From Ottowia sp. oral taxon 894 (GTDB lineage Bacteria; Pseudomonadota; Gammaproteobacteria; Burkholderiales; Burkholderiaceae_C), in NCBI RefSeq assembly GCF_001262075.1, contig NZ_CP012073.1:1847001-1911000 (forward strand): DNA of 64,000 nucleotides. The letters are read 5' to 3'. The notes under the pieces were generated by a model that had not been told where the DNA came from, made no database searches, and was given only the letters and a program-made list of their open reading frames with translations. The first letter of the stretch is position 1. Every line of letters starts with the position of its first letter. Made by a program: the position numbers and the translations under genes. This document shows, piece after piece, positions 29,006-38,455 of this stretch.

Positions 29006-30225
29006 CCACCGAAATCCTGCTCGGCGTAGGCATGTTCACCGGCATCGTGCTGGCGCTGGTCGTGCTCATTCTCTTTGCGCGCTCCAAACTCGTCTCCAGC
29101 GGCGATGTCGCCATTGAAATCAATGGCGAACGCCGCATCACCGTCCCTTCCGGCGGCAAGCTGCTGCAAACGCTGGCGGCGCAAAACATCTTCCTGTCCT
29201 CGGCCTGCGGCGGCGGCGGCACCTGCGCGCAGTGCAAATGCGTCGTTGAAGAAGGCGGCGGCGAAATGCTGCCCACCGAAGAGCCGCACTTCACCCGGCG
29301 CGAAGCGGGCGAAGGCTGGCGCCTGTCGTGCCAGACGGCGGTCAAGCAAAACATGAAGATTCGCGTGCCCGAAGAAGTCTTCGGCGTGAAAAAGTGGGAA
29401 TGCACGGTCGAATCCAACCCCAACGTCGCCACCTTCATCAAGGAACTCACCCTGCGCCTGCCCGAAGGCGAACACGTCAATTTCCGCGCCGGCGGCTACG
29501 TGCAGCTCGAATGCCCGCCGCACACCGTGGCCTACAAAGACTTCGACATTGCCGATGAATACCGCGCCGACTGGGACAAATACAACCTCTGGCGCTACGT
29601 CTCCAAAGTGGAAGAAACCACCGTGCGCGCCTATTCGATGGCCAACTACCCCGAAGAAAAAGGCATCGTCAAATTCAACATCCGCGTCGCCACCCCGCCG
29701 CCCGGCCGCGACGACATCCCCCCCGGCAAGATGTCCTCGTGGGTGTTTGGCCTCAAGCCGGGCGACAAAGTCACCGTCTATGGCCCCTTTGGCGAGTTTT
29801 TCGCCAAGGAAACAGACGCCGAAATGGTCTTCATCGGCGGCGGCGCGGGCATGGCCCCCATGCGCTCGCACATCTTTGACCAGCTCAAGCGCCTGCACAG
29901 CCAGCGCAAGATTTCCTTCTGGTACGGCGCGCGCTCCCTGCGCGAAGCCTTCTACGTTGAAGAATTTGACCGCCTGGCCGCCGAAAACCCCAATTTCACC
30001 TGGCACCTGGCGCTCTCCGACCCGCAGCCTGAAGACCACTGGAGCGGCCCCACCGGCTTCATCCACAACGTGCTCTACGAGGACTACCTCAAAAACCACC
30101 CCGCGCCCGAAGACTGCGAGTTCTACATGTGCGGCCCGCCCATGATGAACGCCGCCGTCATCAAGATGCTGCTGGATTTGGGCGTGGAGCGCGACAGCAT
30201 CTTCCTGGACGATTTCGGCGGCTGA
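29002..30225 (+). CDS. nqrF: Na+-translocating NADH:quinone reductase subunit F
   Basis: A 407-residue NADH dehydrogenase subunit. An N-terminal transmembrane helix is followed by a 2Fe-2S ferredoxin domain ([14 protein letters not shown] and a later LSCQTAV), an FAD domain with [11 protein letters not shown], and an NAD-binding domain ([25 protein letters not shown]). It takes electrons from NADH and passes them to the membrane flavins. Complete. Last gene of the operon; neither apbE nor nqrM follows, and a terminator lies 60 bp downstream. Confidence 0.97.
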   Translation: MTTEILLGVGMFTGIVLALVVLILFARSKLVSSGDVAIEINGERRITVPSGGKLLQTLAAQNIFLSSACGGGGTCAQCKCVVEEGGGEMLPTEEPHFTRREAGEGWRLSCQTAVKQNMKIRVPEEVFGVKKWECTVESNPNVATFIKELTLRLPEGEHVNFRAGGYVQLECPPHTVAYKDFDIADEYRADWDKYNLWRYVSKVEETTVRAYSMANYPEEKGIVKFNIRVATPPPGRDDIPPGKMSSWVFGLKPGDKVTVYGPFGEFFAKETDAEMVFIGGGAGMAPMRSHIFDQLKRLHSQRKISFWYGARSLREAFYVEEFDRLAAENPNFTWHLALSDPQPEDHWSGPTGFIHNVLYEDYLKNHPAPEDCEFYMCGPPMMNAAVIKMLLDLGVERDSIFLDDFGG

Positions 30226-30285
30226 CGCGGCTGTTTCTTCCTAGCGACCCAGGGCGCGGGGCAAAGCAGAAAACGCGCTTTATGC

Positions 30286-30320
30286 AAATGCCAACGGCTG
30301 AAAAGCTGCTGGCATTTTTA
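30286..30320 (+). terminator. Rho-independent terminator of the nqr operon
   Basis: AAATGCCA and CGGCT pair with AGCTG and TGGCATTT around GAAA, followed by TTTTTA. It stands 60 bp after the nqrF stop. Confidence 0.85.
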
Positions 30321-30608
30321 ATGCGTGCAACCGGGCGCGGCGGGGGCGGTCGGGACGGGGCCTTGGACTGCTTCCGTCCGCCTGCTTGCATCAAAAAACA
30401 GGAGCTAATTCGGTGGGGGTGAAATGCCCTTCTGCGCAGATTCCACTAGGACATCTTGCTATTAAACAAGGAGCGAAATGAGCCTGTCCGCCCACTGTCT
30501 GCTCGCTGCCTGCGCCTTGGCGCATCCCCGCCCACAGGCGCCGCGCTGAGCTGGGGGCGGGCAGGGCGCGCGCTCTACACTTTTGCTTTTTTGCCGAGCT
30601 GTTCCGTC
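30321..30608. other. Gap upstream of proB
   Basis: Contains 88-bp repeat copy F and, after it, about 130 bp of GC-rich sequence leading to proB. The segment ACACTTTTGCTTTTTTGCC (30574-30592) is the only AT-rich part and may hold the proB promoter. No gene is supported. Confidence 0.45.
30391..30479 (+). repeat. Dispersed 88-bp intergenic repeat, copy F
   Basis: Plus-oriented, near consensus: CAAAAAACAGGAGCTAATTC, GGTGAAATGCCCTTCTGCGC, ATTCCACTAGGACATCTTGC and AACAAGGAGCGAAATG. It lies between the nqr terminator and proB. Confidence 0.93.
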
Positions 30609-31739
30609 ATGCAACCCCTCTCTCCTGTTCTGAGCGAAGCCAGACGCATCGTTATCAAAGTTGGCTCCAGCCTTGTCACCAACGAAGGGCGCGGGCTGGA
30701 CGAGCAGGCCGTGGGGCAGTGGTGCCGCCAGATGGCCGCCCTGGTGCGCGAGGGGCGCGAAATCATCATGGTTTCCAGCGGGGCCATTGCCGAGGGCATG
30801 AAGCGTCTGGGCTGGGCGCGTCGGCCCCATGCCGTTCATGAACTGCAAGCCGCCGCCGCCGTGGGGCAGATGGGGCTGGCGCAGATGTACGAGCGCCAGC
30901 TGGTCAGCCACGGCCTGGGCAGCGCGCAGGTGCTGCTGACGCACGCCGACCTGGCCGACCGCGAGCGCTACCTGAACGCGCGCAGCACGCTGCTGACCCT
31001 GCTGGGCCACGGCGTGCTGCCTGTCATCAATGAAAACGACACGGTGGTTACGCACGAAATCCGCTTTGGCGACAACGACACGCTGGGCGCGCTGGTGGCC
31101 AATCTGGTGGATGCCGATCTGCTCATCATCCTGACGGACCAGCAGGGCCTGTACACCGCCGATCCGCGCCATGACCCCGCTGCCGAGTTCGTGCACGAGG
31201 CGCAGGCGGGCGATGCCGGGTTGGAGCGCATGGCTGGCGGCGCAGGCTCCGGCATCGGCACGGGCGGCATGATCACCAAGGTGCTGGCGGCCAAGCGCGC
31301 GGCCGGATCGGGCGCCAGCACCGTCATTGCCTGGGGCCGCGAGCCTGATGCGCTGCTGCGCCTGGCGCGCGGCGAGCGCATTGGCACTTTGCTGGTGGCG
31401 CCCACGCGCCGGCATCACGCCCGCAAGCAGTGGATGCTGGACCATCTGCAATTGCAAGGCAGTGTGCGCATTGACGCGGGCGCCGCTGCCAAGCTGCGAG
31501 ATGAAGGCAAGAGTCTGCTGCCCATAGGCATGACGGCTGTGCAGGGGCAGTTCGCGCGCGGCGACGTGATCGCCATTCTTGACGAGGGCGGCGCGGAGCT
31601 GGCGCGCGGGCTGGCCAACTACTCCAGCGCCGAAGCGCGGCTGCTGTGCCGCAAGCCTTCAGCCGAGATTGCCGCCACTCTGGGCTATGCGGTGGAGCCG
31701 GAAATGGTGCACCGGGATAATCTGGCGCTATTGGATTAG
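30609..31739 (+). CDS. proB: Glutamate 5-kinase
   Basis: A 376-residue enzyme of proline synthesis, phosphorylating glutamate to gamma-glutamyl phosphate. The amino-acid kinase domain (about 1-260) has [47 protein letters not shown] and [21 protein letters not shown]-terminal PUA domain (about 275-365, [19 protein letters not shown]) completes it. I chose the ATG at 30609, 10 residues before the first kinase strand; the frame is open back into the repeat. The usual obgE partner is not adjacent here. Confidence 0.95.
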   Translation: MQPLSPVLSEARRIVIKVGSSLVTNEGRGLDEQAVGQWCRQMAALVREGREIIMVSSGAIAEGMKRLGWARRPHAVHELQAAAAVGQMGLAQMYERQLVSHGLGSAQVLLTHADLADRERYLNARSTLLTLLGHGVLPVINENDTVVTHEIRFGDNDTLGALVANLVDADLLIILTDQQGLYTADPRHDPAAEFVHEAQAGDAGLERMAGGAGSGIGTGGMITKVLAAKRAAGSGASTVIAWGREPDALLRLARGERIGTLLVAPTRRHHARKQWMLDHLQLQGSVRIDAGAAAKLRDEGKSLLPIGMTAVQGQFARGDVIAILDEGGAELARGLANYSSAEARLLCRKPSAEIAATLGYAVEPEMVHRDNLALLD

Positions 31740-31815
31740 AAGCGGATTCAAGGGGCTGAATTGCCCCTTTGTCGCCGTGGATGCTGCGCAGGTCGCTATT
31801 GTTTCGGGAGCGAAT
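31738..31815 (+). repeat. Dispersed 88-bp intergenic repeat, copy G (degenerate)
   Basis: Diverged plus-oriented copy just after the proB stop. It keeps GATTCAAGGGGCTGAATTGC with a perfect 7-bp hairpin (AAGGGGC, TGAATT, GCCCCTT; 31750-31769), then GCTGCGCAGG and TCGCTATTG, and ends GGGAGCGAATG. The CTAGGAC core is lost. Confidence 0.6.
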
Positions 31816-31832
31816 GCCATCTATTTCTTCGC

Positions 31833-32591
31833 CTATTCCCGCCAGTGCTCGCCCACCCAGAGCGCGGGGCGGATGTATCGAAAGCGCCGGTTGCGGCGGC
31901 CGGCCAGCGCGTCGGGCGGGTTGCATTCGCCGTGAAAGATGACGATGCGTGCGCCCGCCGGTATGGCGGGCGGCTTGAAGTAATTGGCGGGCCAGCGCGG
32001 AATGCTGTGGTATTTGAAGCTGGGGCACCACTGGGCGGGCCAGTAGGCCAGCCTGCCCTGGCGGTGCAGAAAGTCCGAGAGATAGGCCTGCTCGTTGCGG
32101 AACTGCCGGCGAATGGATTCAAAGTGCGTGCGGAAATGTTCCAGCACGTCGGGGTGCGCGCCCAGCTCGAAGCGATAGACAGAGGAATTGCCCGTGATGC
32201 GCCAGGGGCGCTTGTAGTCGTGGATGATGAGAAATTCGCCCGGCTGGGTGAAAAACTCGTCCAGGCTGCCGACGATGACGACGTCAATATCCAGAAAAAG
32301 GGCCGTGCCGCGCAGGCCGTATTCGTCGCACAGGCTGCGGCTGAAGGTGGTGAGCTTGGTCCAGCCGCGCTCGGGTATGCCCGGAGGCAGCGCCAGCGGC
32401 GGGATGGGCAGGCACTGCACTTCAGGGCGGATGCCGCTGGCGTCGTCCGTGAGGCAGATGAAGCGGAAATCGCCTTGCAGATGGCGGCGCGCCATGCCGT
32501 AGAGGCGGTTGACGTATTCGGGGCCGTATTTCCGGCCCCATTTCATGCACAGGATGTGGCGGGCGGTTTGCGGCGCGGCGGCGTGGGTCAT
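31833..32591 (-). CDS. Glycosyltransferase-like protein with a DxD motif
   Basis: A 252-residue protein without a signal peptide or membrane segment. Near the middle ALFLDIDVVIVGSLDEFF has the D-x-D nucleotide-sugar/metal motif of GT-A fold transferases of the GT8 type. It is preceded by FICLTDDASG and followed by the acceptor-side segments NSSVYRFELGAH and IVIFHGECNPPDAL (a late H-G-x-x pattern, also seen in the GT8 group). Donor and acceptor are unknown; no LPS or capsule cluster is adjacent. It converges on proB and is followed upstream by yhbY on the same strand. Confidence 0.7.
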   Translation of the reverse strand: MTHAAAPQTARHILCMKWGRKYGPEYVNRLYGMARRHLQGDFRFICLTDDASGIRPEVQCLPIPPLALPPGIPERGWTKLTTFSRSLCDEYGLRGTALFLDIDVVIVGSLDEFFTQPGEFLIIHDYKRPWRITGNSSVYRFELGAHPDVLEHFRTHFESIRRQFRNEQAYLSDFLHRQGRLAYWPAQWCPSFKYHSIPRWPANYFKPPAIPAGARIVIFHGECNPPDALAGRRNRRFRYIRPALWVGEHWRE

Positions 32592-32607
32592 GGGCGGCGG
32601 GGCGCAA

Positions 32608-33081
32608 TCAGTCCGGGCGGCCTTTCTTGGCCGATTTCTGCTTGGGCTGGGCTTTCTTGATCTTGCCGCCCGCCGTCAGGCGCTGGTTGCCGAGCACGCG
32701 CAGGCGCTTGACTTCGGGCCGCTGGCCGCCGCGCGAGCTGTATTTGATGACCTTGACTTCGCGCGGGCCGGGCTTGCGGTTTTCATCAGGCGCGCGCGTT
32801 TTTTCGGGCATGGGGCGCCAGAGCACCAGCAGCTTGCCAATGTGCTGCACGCAAGCGGCGTTCAGCTCGTCGGCCAGCTGCGCGTAGATCGCTTCGCGGG
32901 CGGCGCGGTCATCGCCCAGCACGCGAATTTTGATGAGGCCGTGGGCGTTCAGGGCGGCGTCGGTTTCCTTGCGCACGGCATCGGTGAGGCCGTCGGCGCC
33001 GATCATGACGACGGGATCAAGGTGGTGTGCGTCGCCTTTGAGCGCCTTGCGCTCGGCGGGAGAGAGTTCAAGTTGGGGCAT
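32608..33081 (-). CDS. yhbY: YhbY family RNA-binding protein (CRM domain)
   Basis: A 157-residue protein. Residues 1-95 form the CRM domain found in YhbY and plant intron-splicing factors: [36 protein letters not shown] with its GxxG-like loop, and [10 protein letters not shown]. The remaining 60 residues are basic (Lys/Arg/Pro rich, ending KSAKKGRPD), as in many betaproteobacterial members. It associates with pre-50S ribosomes. I chose the ATG at 33081 ([11 protein letters not shown]). It is divergent from rlmE with 31 bp between starts, the conserved arrangement. Confidence 0.9.
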   Translation of the reverse strand: MPQLELSPAERKALKGDAHHLDPVVMIGADGLTDAVRKETDAALNAHGLIKIRVLGDDRAAREAIYAQLADELNAACVQHIGKLLVLWRPMPEKTRAPDENRKPGPREVKVIKYSSRGGQRPEVKRLRVLGNQRLTAGGKIKKAQPKQKSAKKGRPD

Positions 33082-33112
33082 GGGAAAGGATTGTCCCTTG
33101 AAAATACGGGCC

Positions 33113-33790
33113 ATGAAGTCTGGAACGAAGAGCAAAAAGCTCAACAAGGCATGGCTGCACGACCATGTGAATGACCCCTATGTGAAACTGGCCCAAAAGG
33201 AAGGCTACCGCTCGCGCGCGGCTTACAAGCTCAAGGAGATTGATGAGGCGCTGCGCCTGATTCGCCCCGGCTGCGTGGTGGTGGACTTGGGCAGCGCGCC
33301 GGGGGCGTGGAGCCAGTACGCGCGCCGCCGCCTCTCGCCGCAAGGCGCGGCTGCGGGGGAGCTGAACGGCGCCATCGTGGCGCTGGACATCTTGCCGATG
33401 GAGCCGATTGAAGGCGTGACCTGGCTGCAAGGCGACTTCCGCGAAGAAGACGTGCTGGCGCGCCTGCGCGAGGCGCTGGCCGGGCGCGCGGTGGATGTGG
33501 TGATCTCTGACATGGCGCCCAACCTGTCAGGCATCGAATCGGCGGACGCCGCACGCATCAGCCACCTGGTGGAGCTGGCGGTGGACTTCGCGCAAAACCA
33601 TCTGAAGCCCGGCGGCGCGCTGGTGGCCAAAGTGTTTCACGGCAGCGGCTACAGCCAGCTGGTCAAGCTGTTCAAAGACACGTTCCGGGTCGCCAAGCCC
33701 ATCAAACCCAAAGCCTCGCGCGGCCGCTCGGCGGAAACCTTTCTGGTCGGTGTGGGACTCAAGCGCCCACTGCGCGGCGAAAACCGTTGA
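33113..33790 (+). CDS. rlmE: 23S rRNA 2'-O-methyltransferase (RlmE/FtsJ)
   Basis: A 225-residue SAM-dependent enzyme methylating U2552 in the 50S A-loop. Motif I is [15 protein letters not shown]; the catalytic K-D-K-E set is represented by Lys in [11 protein letters not shown], Asp in [11 protein letters not shown], Lys in [11 protein letters not shown] and Glu in [12 protein letters not shown] chose the ATG at 33113 ([19 protein letters not shown]). It lies just upstream of ftsH, the usual order. Confidence 0.96.
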   Translation: MKSGTKSKKLNKAWLHDHVNDPYVKLAQKEGYRSRAAYKLKEIDEALRLIRPGCVVVDLGSAPGAWSQYARRRLSPQGAAAGELNGAIVALDILPMEPIEGVTWLQGDFREEDVLARLREALAGRAVDVVISDMAPNLSGIESADAARISHLVELAVDFAQNHLKPGGALVAKVFHGSGYSQLVKLFKDTFRVAKPIKPKASRGRSAETFLVGVGLKRPLRGENR

Positions 33791-33932
33791 AAGCGTGCAA
33801 AAGCCGCAGTCCGCGTCGGGGACGGCGCGCCCGCGAACCCTTTGGCAGGCTTGAAATACCTAGAATGAACCGCAGCTGAAAAAGCTTTGAAGAGCATCCC
33901 TTTTTCCTTTTCTCCTGACTGGAGCGTGTGGC

Positions 33933-35840
33933 TTGAAGAATCAACTGTTTTCAAAAGTGGCTGTCTGGCTGATAGTGGCGCTGGTGCTGTTTGCGGTGTT
34001 CAAGCAGTTTGAAAGCAGCGCGGCCAGCGCAGGCCATGTGGCGTATTCCGACTTTCTTCAGGACGTGCGCAATGGCCGCGTGAAAAGCGCCACCATTCAG
34101 GAAGGCCCCAGCGGCGCAGACATCGTGGCCGTGATGAGCGACGATCGCCGCGTGCATACCCAGGCCACCTACTTGGACCGGGGGCTGGTGGGCGATCTGG
34201 TCAATCACAACGTGAAATTCGACGTCAAGCCGCGCGACGAAGGCTCCTTGCTGCTGCGCATTCTCATGAGCTGGGGGCCGATGCTGCTGCTCATCGGCGT
34301 GTGGATCTATTTCATGCGCCAGATGCAAGGCGGCGGCAAGGGCGGCGCCTTCAGCTTTGGCAAGAGCAAGGCGCGCATGCTGGACGAAAACAACAACCAG
34401 GTCACCTTCGCCGACGTGGCCGGCTGCGACGAAGCCAAGGAAGAAGTCAAGGAAGTGGTGGACTTCCTCAAGGACCCGCAGAAGTTCCAGAAACTGGGCG
34501 GCCGCATTCCGCGCGGCCTGCTGCTGGTCGGGCCGCCTGGCACGGGCAAGACGTTGCTGGCCAAGTCCATCGCGGGCGAAGCCAAGGTGCCGTTTTTCAG
34601 CATCAGCGGCTCCGATTTCGTGGAGATGTTCGTCGGCGTGGGTGCGGCCCGCGTGCGCGACATGTTTGAAAACGCCAAGAAAAACGCCCCCTGCATCATC
34701 TTCATTGACGAAATTGACGCCGTAGGCCGCCAGCGCGGCGCGGGCCTGGGCGGCGGCAACGACGAGCGTGAGCAGACGCTCAACCAGATGCTGGTGGAAA
34801 TGGACGGTTTTGAAACCAACCTGGGCGTGATCGTGGTGGCCGCCACCAACCGCCCAGACATTCTGGATTCCGCCCTGATGCGCCCTGGCCGCTTTGACCG
34901 GCAGGTATACGTCACGTTGCCCGACATTCGCGGCCGCGAGCAGATTCTGGGCGTGCACATGCGCAAGATTCCCATCGGGCAGGACGTGAGCGCCACCGTC
35001 ATTGCCCGTGGCACCCCCGGCATGAGCGGCGCCGATCTGGCCAACCTCTGCAACGAAGCCGCCCTCATGGCCGCACGCCGCAACGCCCGCGTGGTGGAAA
35101 TGCAGGACTTCGAAAAAGCCAAAGACAAGATCTACATGGGGCCGGAACGCCGCTCGATGGTGATGACCGACGACGAAAAGCGCGCCACCGCATACCACGA
35201 ATCGGGCCACGCCATCATTGCCGAAATCCTGCCGGGCACCGACCCCGTGCACAAAGTCACCATCATGCCCCGTGGCCGCGCCCTGGGCGTGACTTGGCAG
35301 CTGCCCGAGCGCGACAAATACAGCCAGTACTACGACCAGATGCTCAACGAAATCAGCATCCTCTTTGGCGGCCGCATCGCTGAAGACCTGTTCGTCAAAA
35401 AGATTTCCACGGGCGCTTCCAACGACTACGAGCGCGCCACCAAAATCGCCCGCGACATGGTCACCCGTTATGGTATGAGCGCCGAACTCGGCCCGATGGT
35501 GTATGCCGAAAACGAGAGCGAGGTGTTCTTGGGCCGCAGCGTGACCAAAACCACCAACATCAGCGAGGCCACCATGCAGAAAGTGGATGCTGAAATCCGC
35601 CGCATCCTGGACGAGCAGTACGCCGTGGCGCAAAAGATTCTGGAAGCAAACCGCGACAAGGTCGAAGCCATGACCGAGGCGCTGATGCAGTGGGAAACCA
35701 TCGACCGCGACCAGGTACTCGACATCATGGCCGGCCGCCCGCCGCGCCCGCCGCAAGACCACGCGCCGCACTCAAGCCCCTCAGGCGGCGGCCCCTCAGG
35801 CGGCACGCCTGTCGCCGATCACGCACCCACTGCGGCGTGA
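33933..35840 (+). CDS. ftsH: ATP-dependent zinc metalloprotease FtsH
   Basis: A 635-residue membrane AAA+ protease that degrades membrane and short-lived regulatory proteins such as LpxC. There are two N-terminal transmembrane helices (residues about 6-24 and 105-123) around a periplasmic domain. Walker A GPPGTGKT is near residue 200, Walker [12 protein letters not shown] follows, then the SRH motif [20 protein letters not shown] and zinc-binding HESGH near residue 422. The C-terminal tail is Pro/Gly/Ser rich. Translation starts at a TTG with GGAGCG 6 bp upstream; no ATG fits the conserved N-terminus. Confidence 0.97.
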   Translation: MKNQLFSKVAVWLIVALVLFAVFKQFESSAASAGHVAYSDFLQDVRNGRVKSATIQEGPSGADIVAVMSDDRRVHTQATYLDRGLVGDLVNHNVKFDVKPRDEGSLLLRILMSWGPMLLLIGVWIYFMRQMQGGGKGGAFSFGKSKARMLDENNNQVTFADVAGCDEAKEEVKEVVDFLKDPQKFQKLGGRIPRGLLLVGPPGTGKTLLAKSIAGEAKVPFFSISGSDFVEMFVGVGAARVRDMFENAKKNAPCIIFIDEIDAVGRQRGAGLGGGNDEREQTLNQMLVEMDGFETNLGVIVVAATNRPDILDSALMRPGRFDRQVYVTLPDIRGREQILGVHMRKIPIGQDVSATVIARGTPGMSGADLANLCNEAALMAARRNARVVEMQDFEKAKDKIYMGPERRSMVMTDDEKRATAYHESGHAIIAEILPGTDPVHKVTIMPRGRALGVTWQLPERDKYSQYYDQMLNEISILFGGRIAEDLFVKKISTGASNDYERATKIARDMVTRYGMSAELGPMVYAENESEVFLGRSVTKTTNISEATMQKVDAEIRRILDEQYAVAQKILEANRDKVEAMTEALMQWETIDRDQVLDIMAGRPPRPPQDHAPHSSPSGGGPSGGTPVADHAPTAA

Positions 35841-35871
35841 GACGCAAGGCAAGAAAAGAGCATTGACCACA

Positions 35872-35905
35872 AAAAGCGGAGCCTGTTTCCAGGCTCCGCT
35901 TTTTT
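35872..35905 (+). terminator. Rho-independent terminator of ftsH
   Basis: AAAAGCGGAGCCTG pairs perfectly with CAGGCTCCGCTTTT around TTTC, followed by T residues. 31 bp after the stop. Confidence 0.95.
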
Positions 35906-36044
35906 GCATGTGCTGCGTTGCGAAGGATGGAACATGGTGCGAGCAGCGGAAACTGCATGTCGCGCGCAACAAGATGCGACAGACGGCGCAGATCGTCCGA
36001 TAGCTCTCCTTCACATCCAGAATGTCAACGCTAGGATTGCCGAC

Positions 36045-36647
36045 ATGAAATCACAAACTCTTCTTTATGGCCGAAGCAGGCGCCGCGCGCGCGGCTTTTC
36101 GCTGTTGGAGGTGCTGATCTCCATCATCATTCTGTCTTTCGGCTTGCTGGGCGCTGTGGGGCTGCAAGCCACGGCATTGAAAAACAACCGCGATGCCCGT
36201 GCGCAATCGGTTGCGGTTGGCTTGGCGCGCGAGCTGGGCGAAATGATGCGCGCAAATGCCGAAGTGGCGGTGAAAACCTCTGGAAATCCATATCACGGGG
36301 AATGGTCTGGCACGAATATGGAGCCGAGCAATCCTTCCGACTGTTTGAATATAGGAAAAACCTGCGCGACGACCACGGATGTGGCGAATGCAGAAATGAG
36401 TGAATGGCTGGCGCGGGTTGAACGCTCGCTTTCCGGGGCGCGCGTGAAAGTCTGCATTGATGCTAATCCGTATAACCGAGATGGGCTGCCATCATGGGAT
36501 TGTGATGCTACTCCAGCGGGTTCAGGCAATGCGATTACATCCATCAAAATCGGTTGGACGAGGGAGACCACGGACAGCAAGATTTTGCAAGCCAACGATA
36601 CGGCGGCGCGTCCTTTTGTCGTTATCCCTGTTCTAATTGGTAAATGA
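36045..36647 (+). CDS. pilV: Type IV pilus minor pilin PilV
   Basis: A 200-residue prepilin. The cleavage site is ARG|FSLLEVLISIIILSFGLLG with the conserved Glu5. The downstream LQATALKNNRDARAQSVAVG and LARELGEMMRAN segments are typical of PilV. It primes pilus assembly together with PilW, PilX and PilY1. I chose the ATG at 36045, with AGGA 8 bp upstream. First gene of a six-gene operon; it overlaps pilW by 4 bp. From here to 44.0 kb base composition drops well below that of the flanking genes. Confidence 0.92.
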   Translation: MKSQTLLYGRSRRRARGFSLLEVLISIIILSFGLLGAVGLQATALKNNRDARAQSVAVGLARELGEMMRANAEVAVKTSGNPYHGEWSGTNMEPSNPSDCLNIGKTCATTTDVANAEMSEWLARVERSLSGARVKVCIDANPYNRDGLPSWDCDATPAGSGNAITSIKIGWTRETTDSKILQANDTAARPFVVIPVLIGK

Positions 36648-37720
36648 CGTCTATGAAGACTGTGAAGATGAATGTTCTTTCCTTCTCCATGGGGAGGCAA
36701 AGGAATTTACGTGGCATGACGCTAGTCGAGCTGCTGGTGGCGATGGCAGTAGGGCTTTTGGTAATCGCAGTTGCTGTTGCTGCCTTGGGTGTGAGCCAGC
36801 GTGGAGCCAGGGAGGTCGATGCAGCCTCGCAATTGCGCGATGACGCACGCTTTGCTGCCAGCATCATTCAGCGTCTTGGCGTTCAAACGGGATTTGAAGA
36901 TCTGAAGTCGGCTACGCAGCCTTATTATGGTACGGAGAGTCTTTATAAATCCGGTACGGGTTTAAATATTGCTGATTTCATGCCAAGCGTGTTTGGATAT
37001 AATAATGGAATTCCAAGTGCGTCAGATCCGATAAATAATGTTAAATCGCGTTCAGCGAGTAGCGAAGGTTATGGAAGTGATGTCTTGATTTTGCAAAATC
37101 AGGTGGTGAAACTTGACCCAAAATCTAGTTTATCGGATAAAAGCATGATCAATTGCATGGGTGTTTCGCCAGATAAGGCGTCCATTGATCGCAAAGATCG
37201 TATTATTAGTGTCTTTTATCTTGGAAAACCTGCGGGTGAGGGGGGTATGTCTTTGATGTGTGCAACTCAAAATGCAAAAGGATTATACGATGTTCAGCCT
37301 CTAATCAAAAATGTCGAGACGTTTCAGGTTTTGTATGGAGTTGACAATGTCACTCCAAACAAAGCGCCGACAGGACATTCCAGCAGCGTGCCCAATGGTT
37401 ATCTCAGAGCCGACCAATTAACTGTGGTCGGTGATCCTGTTGCGACATATACAAATTGGCGAAGAGTCCGAAGTTTGCGTATTGGTCTTGTTTTGCAGGG
37501 TCCCAGAGGGACAGCTCCTAATAATGCGGAAATAAAACATTATCCATTTGGAGATGCGCGCTATGCCAATAGTGCAGATCCTGGTAGTGAATTTATCACC
37601 AAGGACAATCGACTTCATCAAACTGTCACATTTACAGTTCAGTTGAGGAATTGTCAGAATCAGGGGTATCAGCCTGAGAATTCTACTGTGCCGTGTGATG
37701 TCGTTGTTCCGACACCCTGA
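36644..37720 (+). CDS. pilW: Type IV pilus minor pilin PilW
   Basis: A 358-residue prepilin. After a long basic leader the site is LRG|MTLVELLVAMAVGLLVIAV, with Met rather than Phe at +1 and Glu5 kept. The body contains AASQLRDDARFAASIIQRLG and a C-terminal Cys pair (LRNCQ, VPCDVV) as in other PilW proteins. It starts at an ATG overlapping the pilV stop (ATGA). Many codons here end in A or T, unlike the neighbouring housekeeping genes. Confidence 0.9.
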   Translation: MTSMKTVKMNVLSFSMGRQRNLRGMTLVELLVAMAVGLLVIAVAVAALGVSQRGAREVDAASQLRDDARFAASIIQRLGVQTGFEDLKSATQPYYGTESLYKSGTGLNIADFMPSVFGYNNGIPSASDPINNVKSRSASSEGYGSDVLILQNQVVKLDPKSSLSDKSMINCMGVSPDKASIDRKDRIISVFYLGKPAGEGGMSLMCATQNAKGLYDVQPLIKNVETFQVLYGVDNVTPNKAPTGHSSSVPNGYLRADQLTVVGDPVATYTNWRRVRSLRIGLVLQGPRGTAPNNAEIKHYPFGDARYANSADPGSEFITKDNRLHQTVTFTVQLRNCQNQGYQPENSTVPCDVVVPTP

Positions 37721-37722
37721 AT

Positions 37723-38439
37723 GTGAAATATTCCATCTTGAGGCGAATAAAAATGCGAAAACGGACACATTGGCGCGCTGAATTAATAGAGAAACAGCGC
37801 GGCATCTCACTTCTGACTGTTTTGTTAATTTTGCTTATTGTGTCTTTGCTTGGGGCGGCTAGTGTGCAGATTACCATGATGAGCGAGCGAGGAGCAAGGA
37901 ATGACCGCGATATGGATCTGGCATGGCAAGCTGCTGAAATGGGGTTGGTTGGGGCCGAAATTGAAGTTCAAGGGCCTAATAACTCGTCGAATAGCCGGAC
38001 CCAGAAAATCCTGAGTGGCCATGTCAATATTCCAACCACGGGGTGTCAAACAAATGGCGATTGGAGAGGTTTTTGCTTCTATGAAACGAAGGTGAAAGGC
38101 AAGAGCCGCCCTACTTGGCTGGCGGTCGATATTGCTGAAACGGGAAGCGCTTCGCCTAGCGTCGAATTTGGTGCTTTTACGGGGCTGTCATTTGCTAGCG
38201 CAAATCAGAATGATGGCAAGGGTATTCAGCCAGCCTATGAACCTCGGTATATTATTGAAGATGTGTCGGATATTGAGTCGCTGAATGCTGGTGGCGGGAT
38301 GGTAGGGGCCAGATATGCATCAGCAGCAGATCCTAACACGACAGTAAAAGCTGGCGGGCGCGTCTATCGAATTACATCCTTGGGTTTTGGCCCTCGAAAG
38401 GATATTCAGGCTGCTGTTCAGAGTATTTATCGTAATTAA
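37723..38439 (+). CDS. pilX: Type IV pilus minor pilin PilX
   Basis: A 238-residue protein with one N-terminal hydrophobic segment, QRGISLLTVLLILLIVSLLG, then ERGARNDRDMDLAWQAAEMG, typical of PilX. The Glu5 of other pilins is replaced (Thr), as is common in this subunit. The C-terminal domain is about 170 residues. Start is either the GTG at 37723, 2 bp after pilW, or ATG at 37753 with AGGCG upstream; the second gives a leader nearer the usual length. It overlaps no neighbour once pilY1 is started at 38456. Confidence 0.85.
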   Translation: MKYSILRRIKMRKRTHWRAELIEKQRGISLLTVLLILLIVSLLGAASVQITMMSERGARNDRDMDLAWQAAEMGLVGAEIEVQGPNNSSNSRTQKILSGHVNIPTTGCQTNGDWRGFCFYETKVKGKSRPTWLAVDIAETGSASPSVEFGAFTGLSFASANQNDGKGIQPAYEPRYIIEDVSDIESLNAGGGMVGARYASAADPNTTVKAGGRVYRITSLGFGPRKDIQAAVQSIYRN

Positions 38440-38455
38440 CTGTGGGAGATATATT

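Noticed and set aside
38387-38455. pilY1 start inside pilX
   Set aside because: The open frame begins within pilX without a ribosome binding site; GGGAG before the GTG at 38456 fits better.
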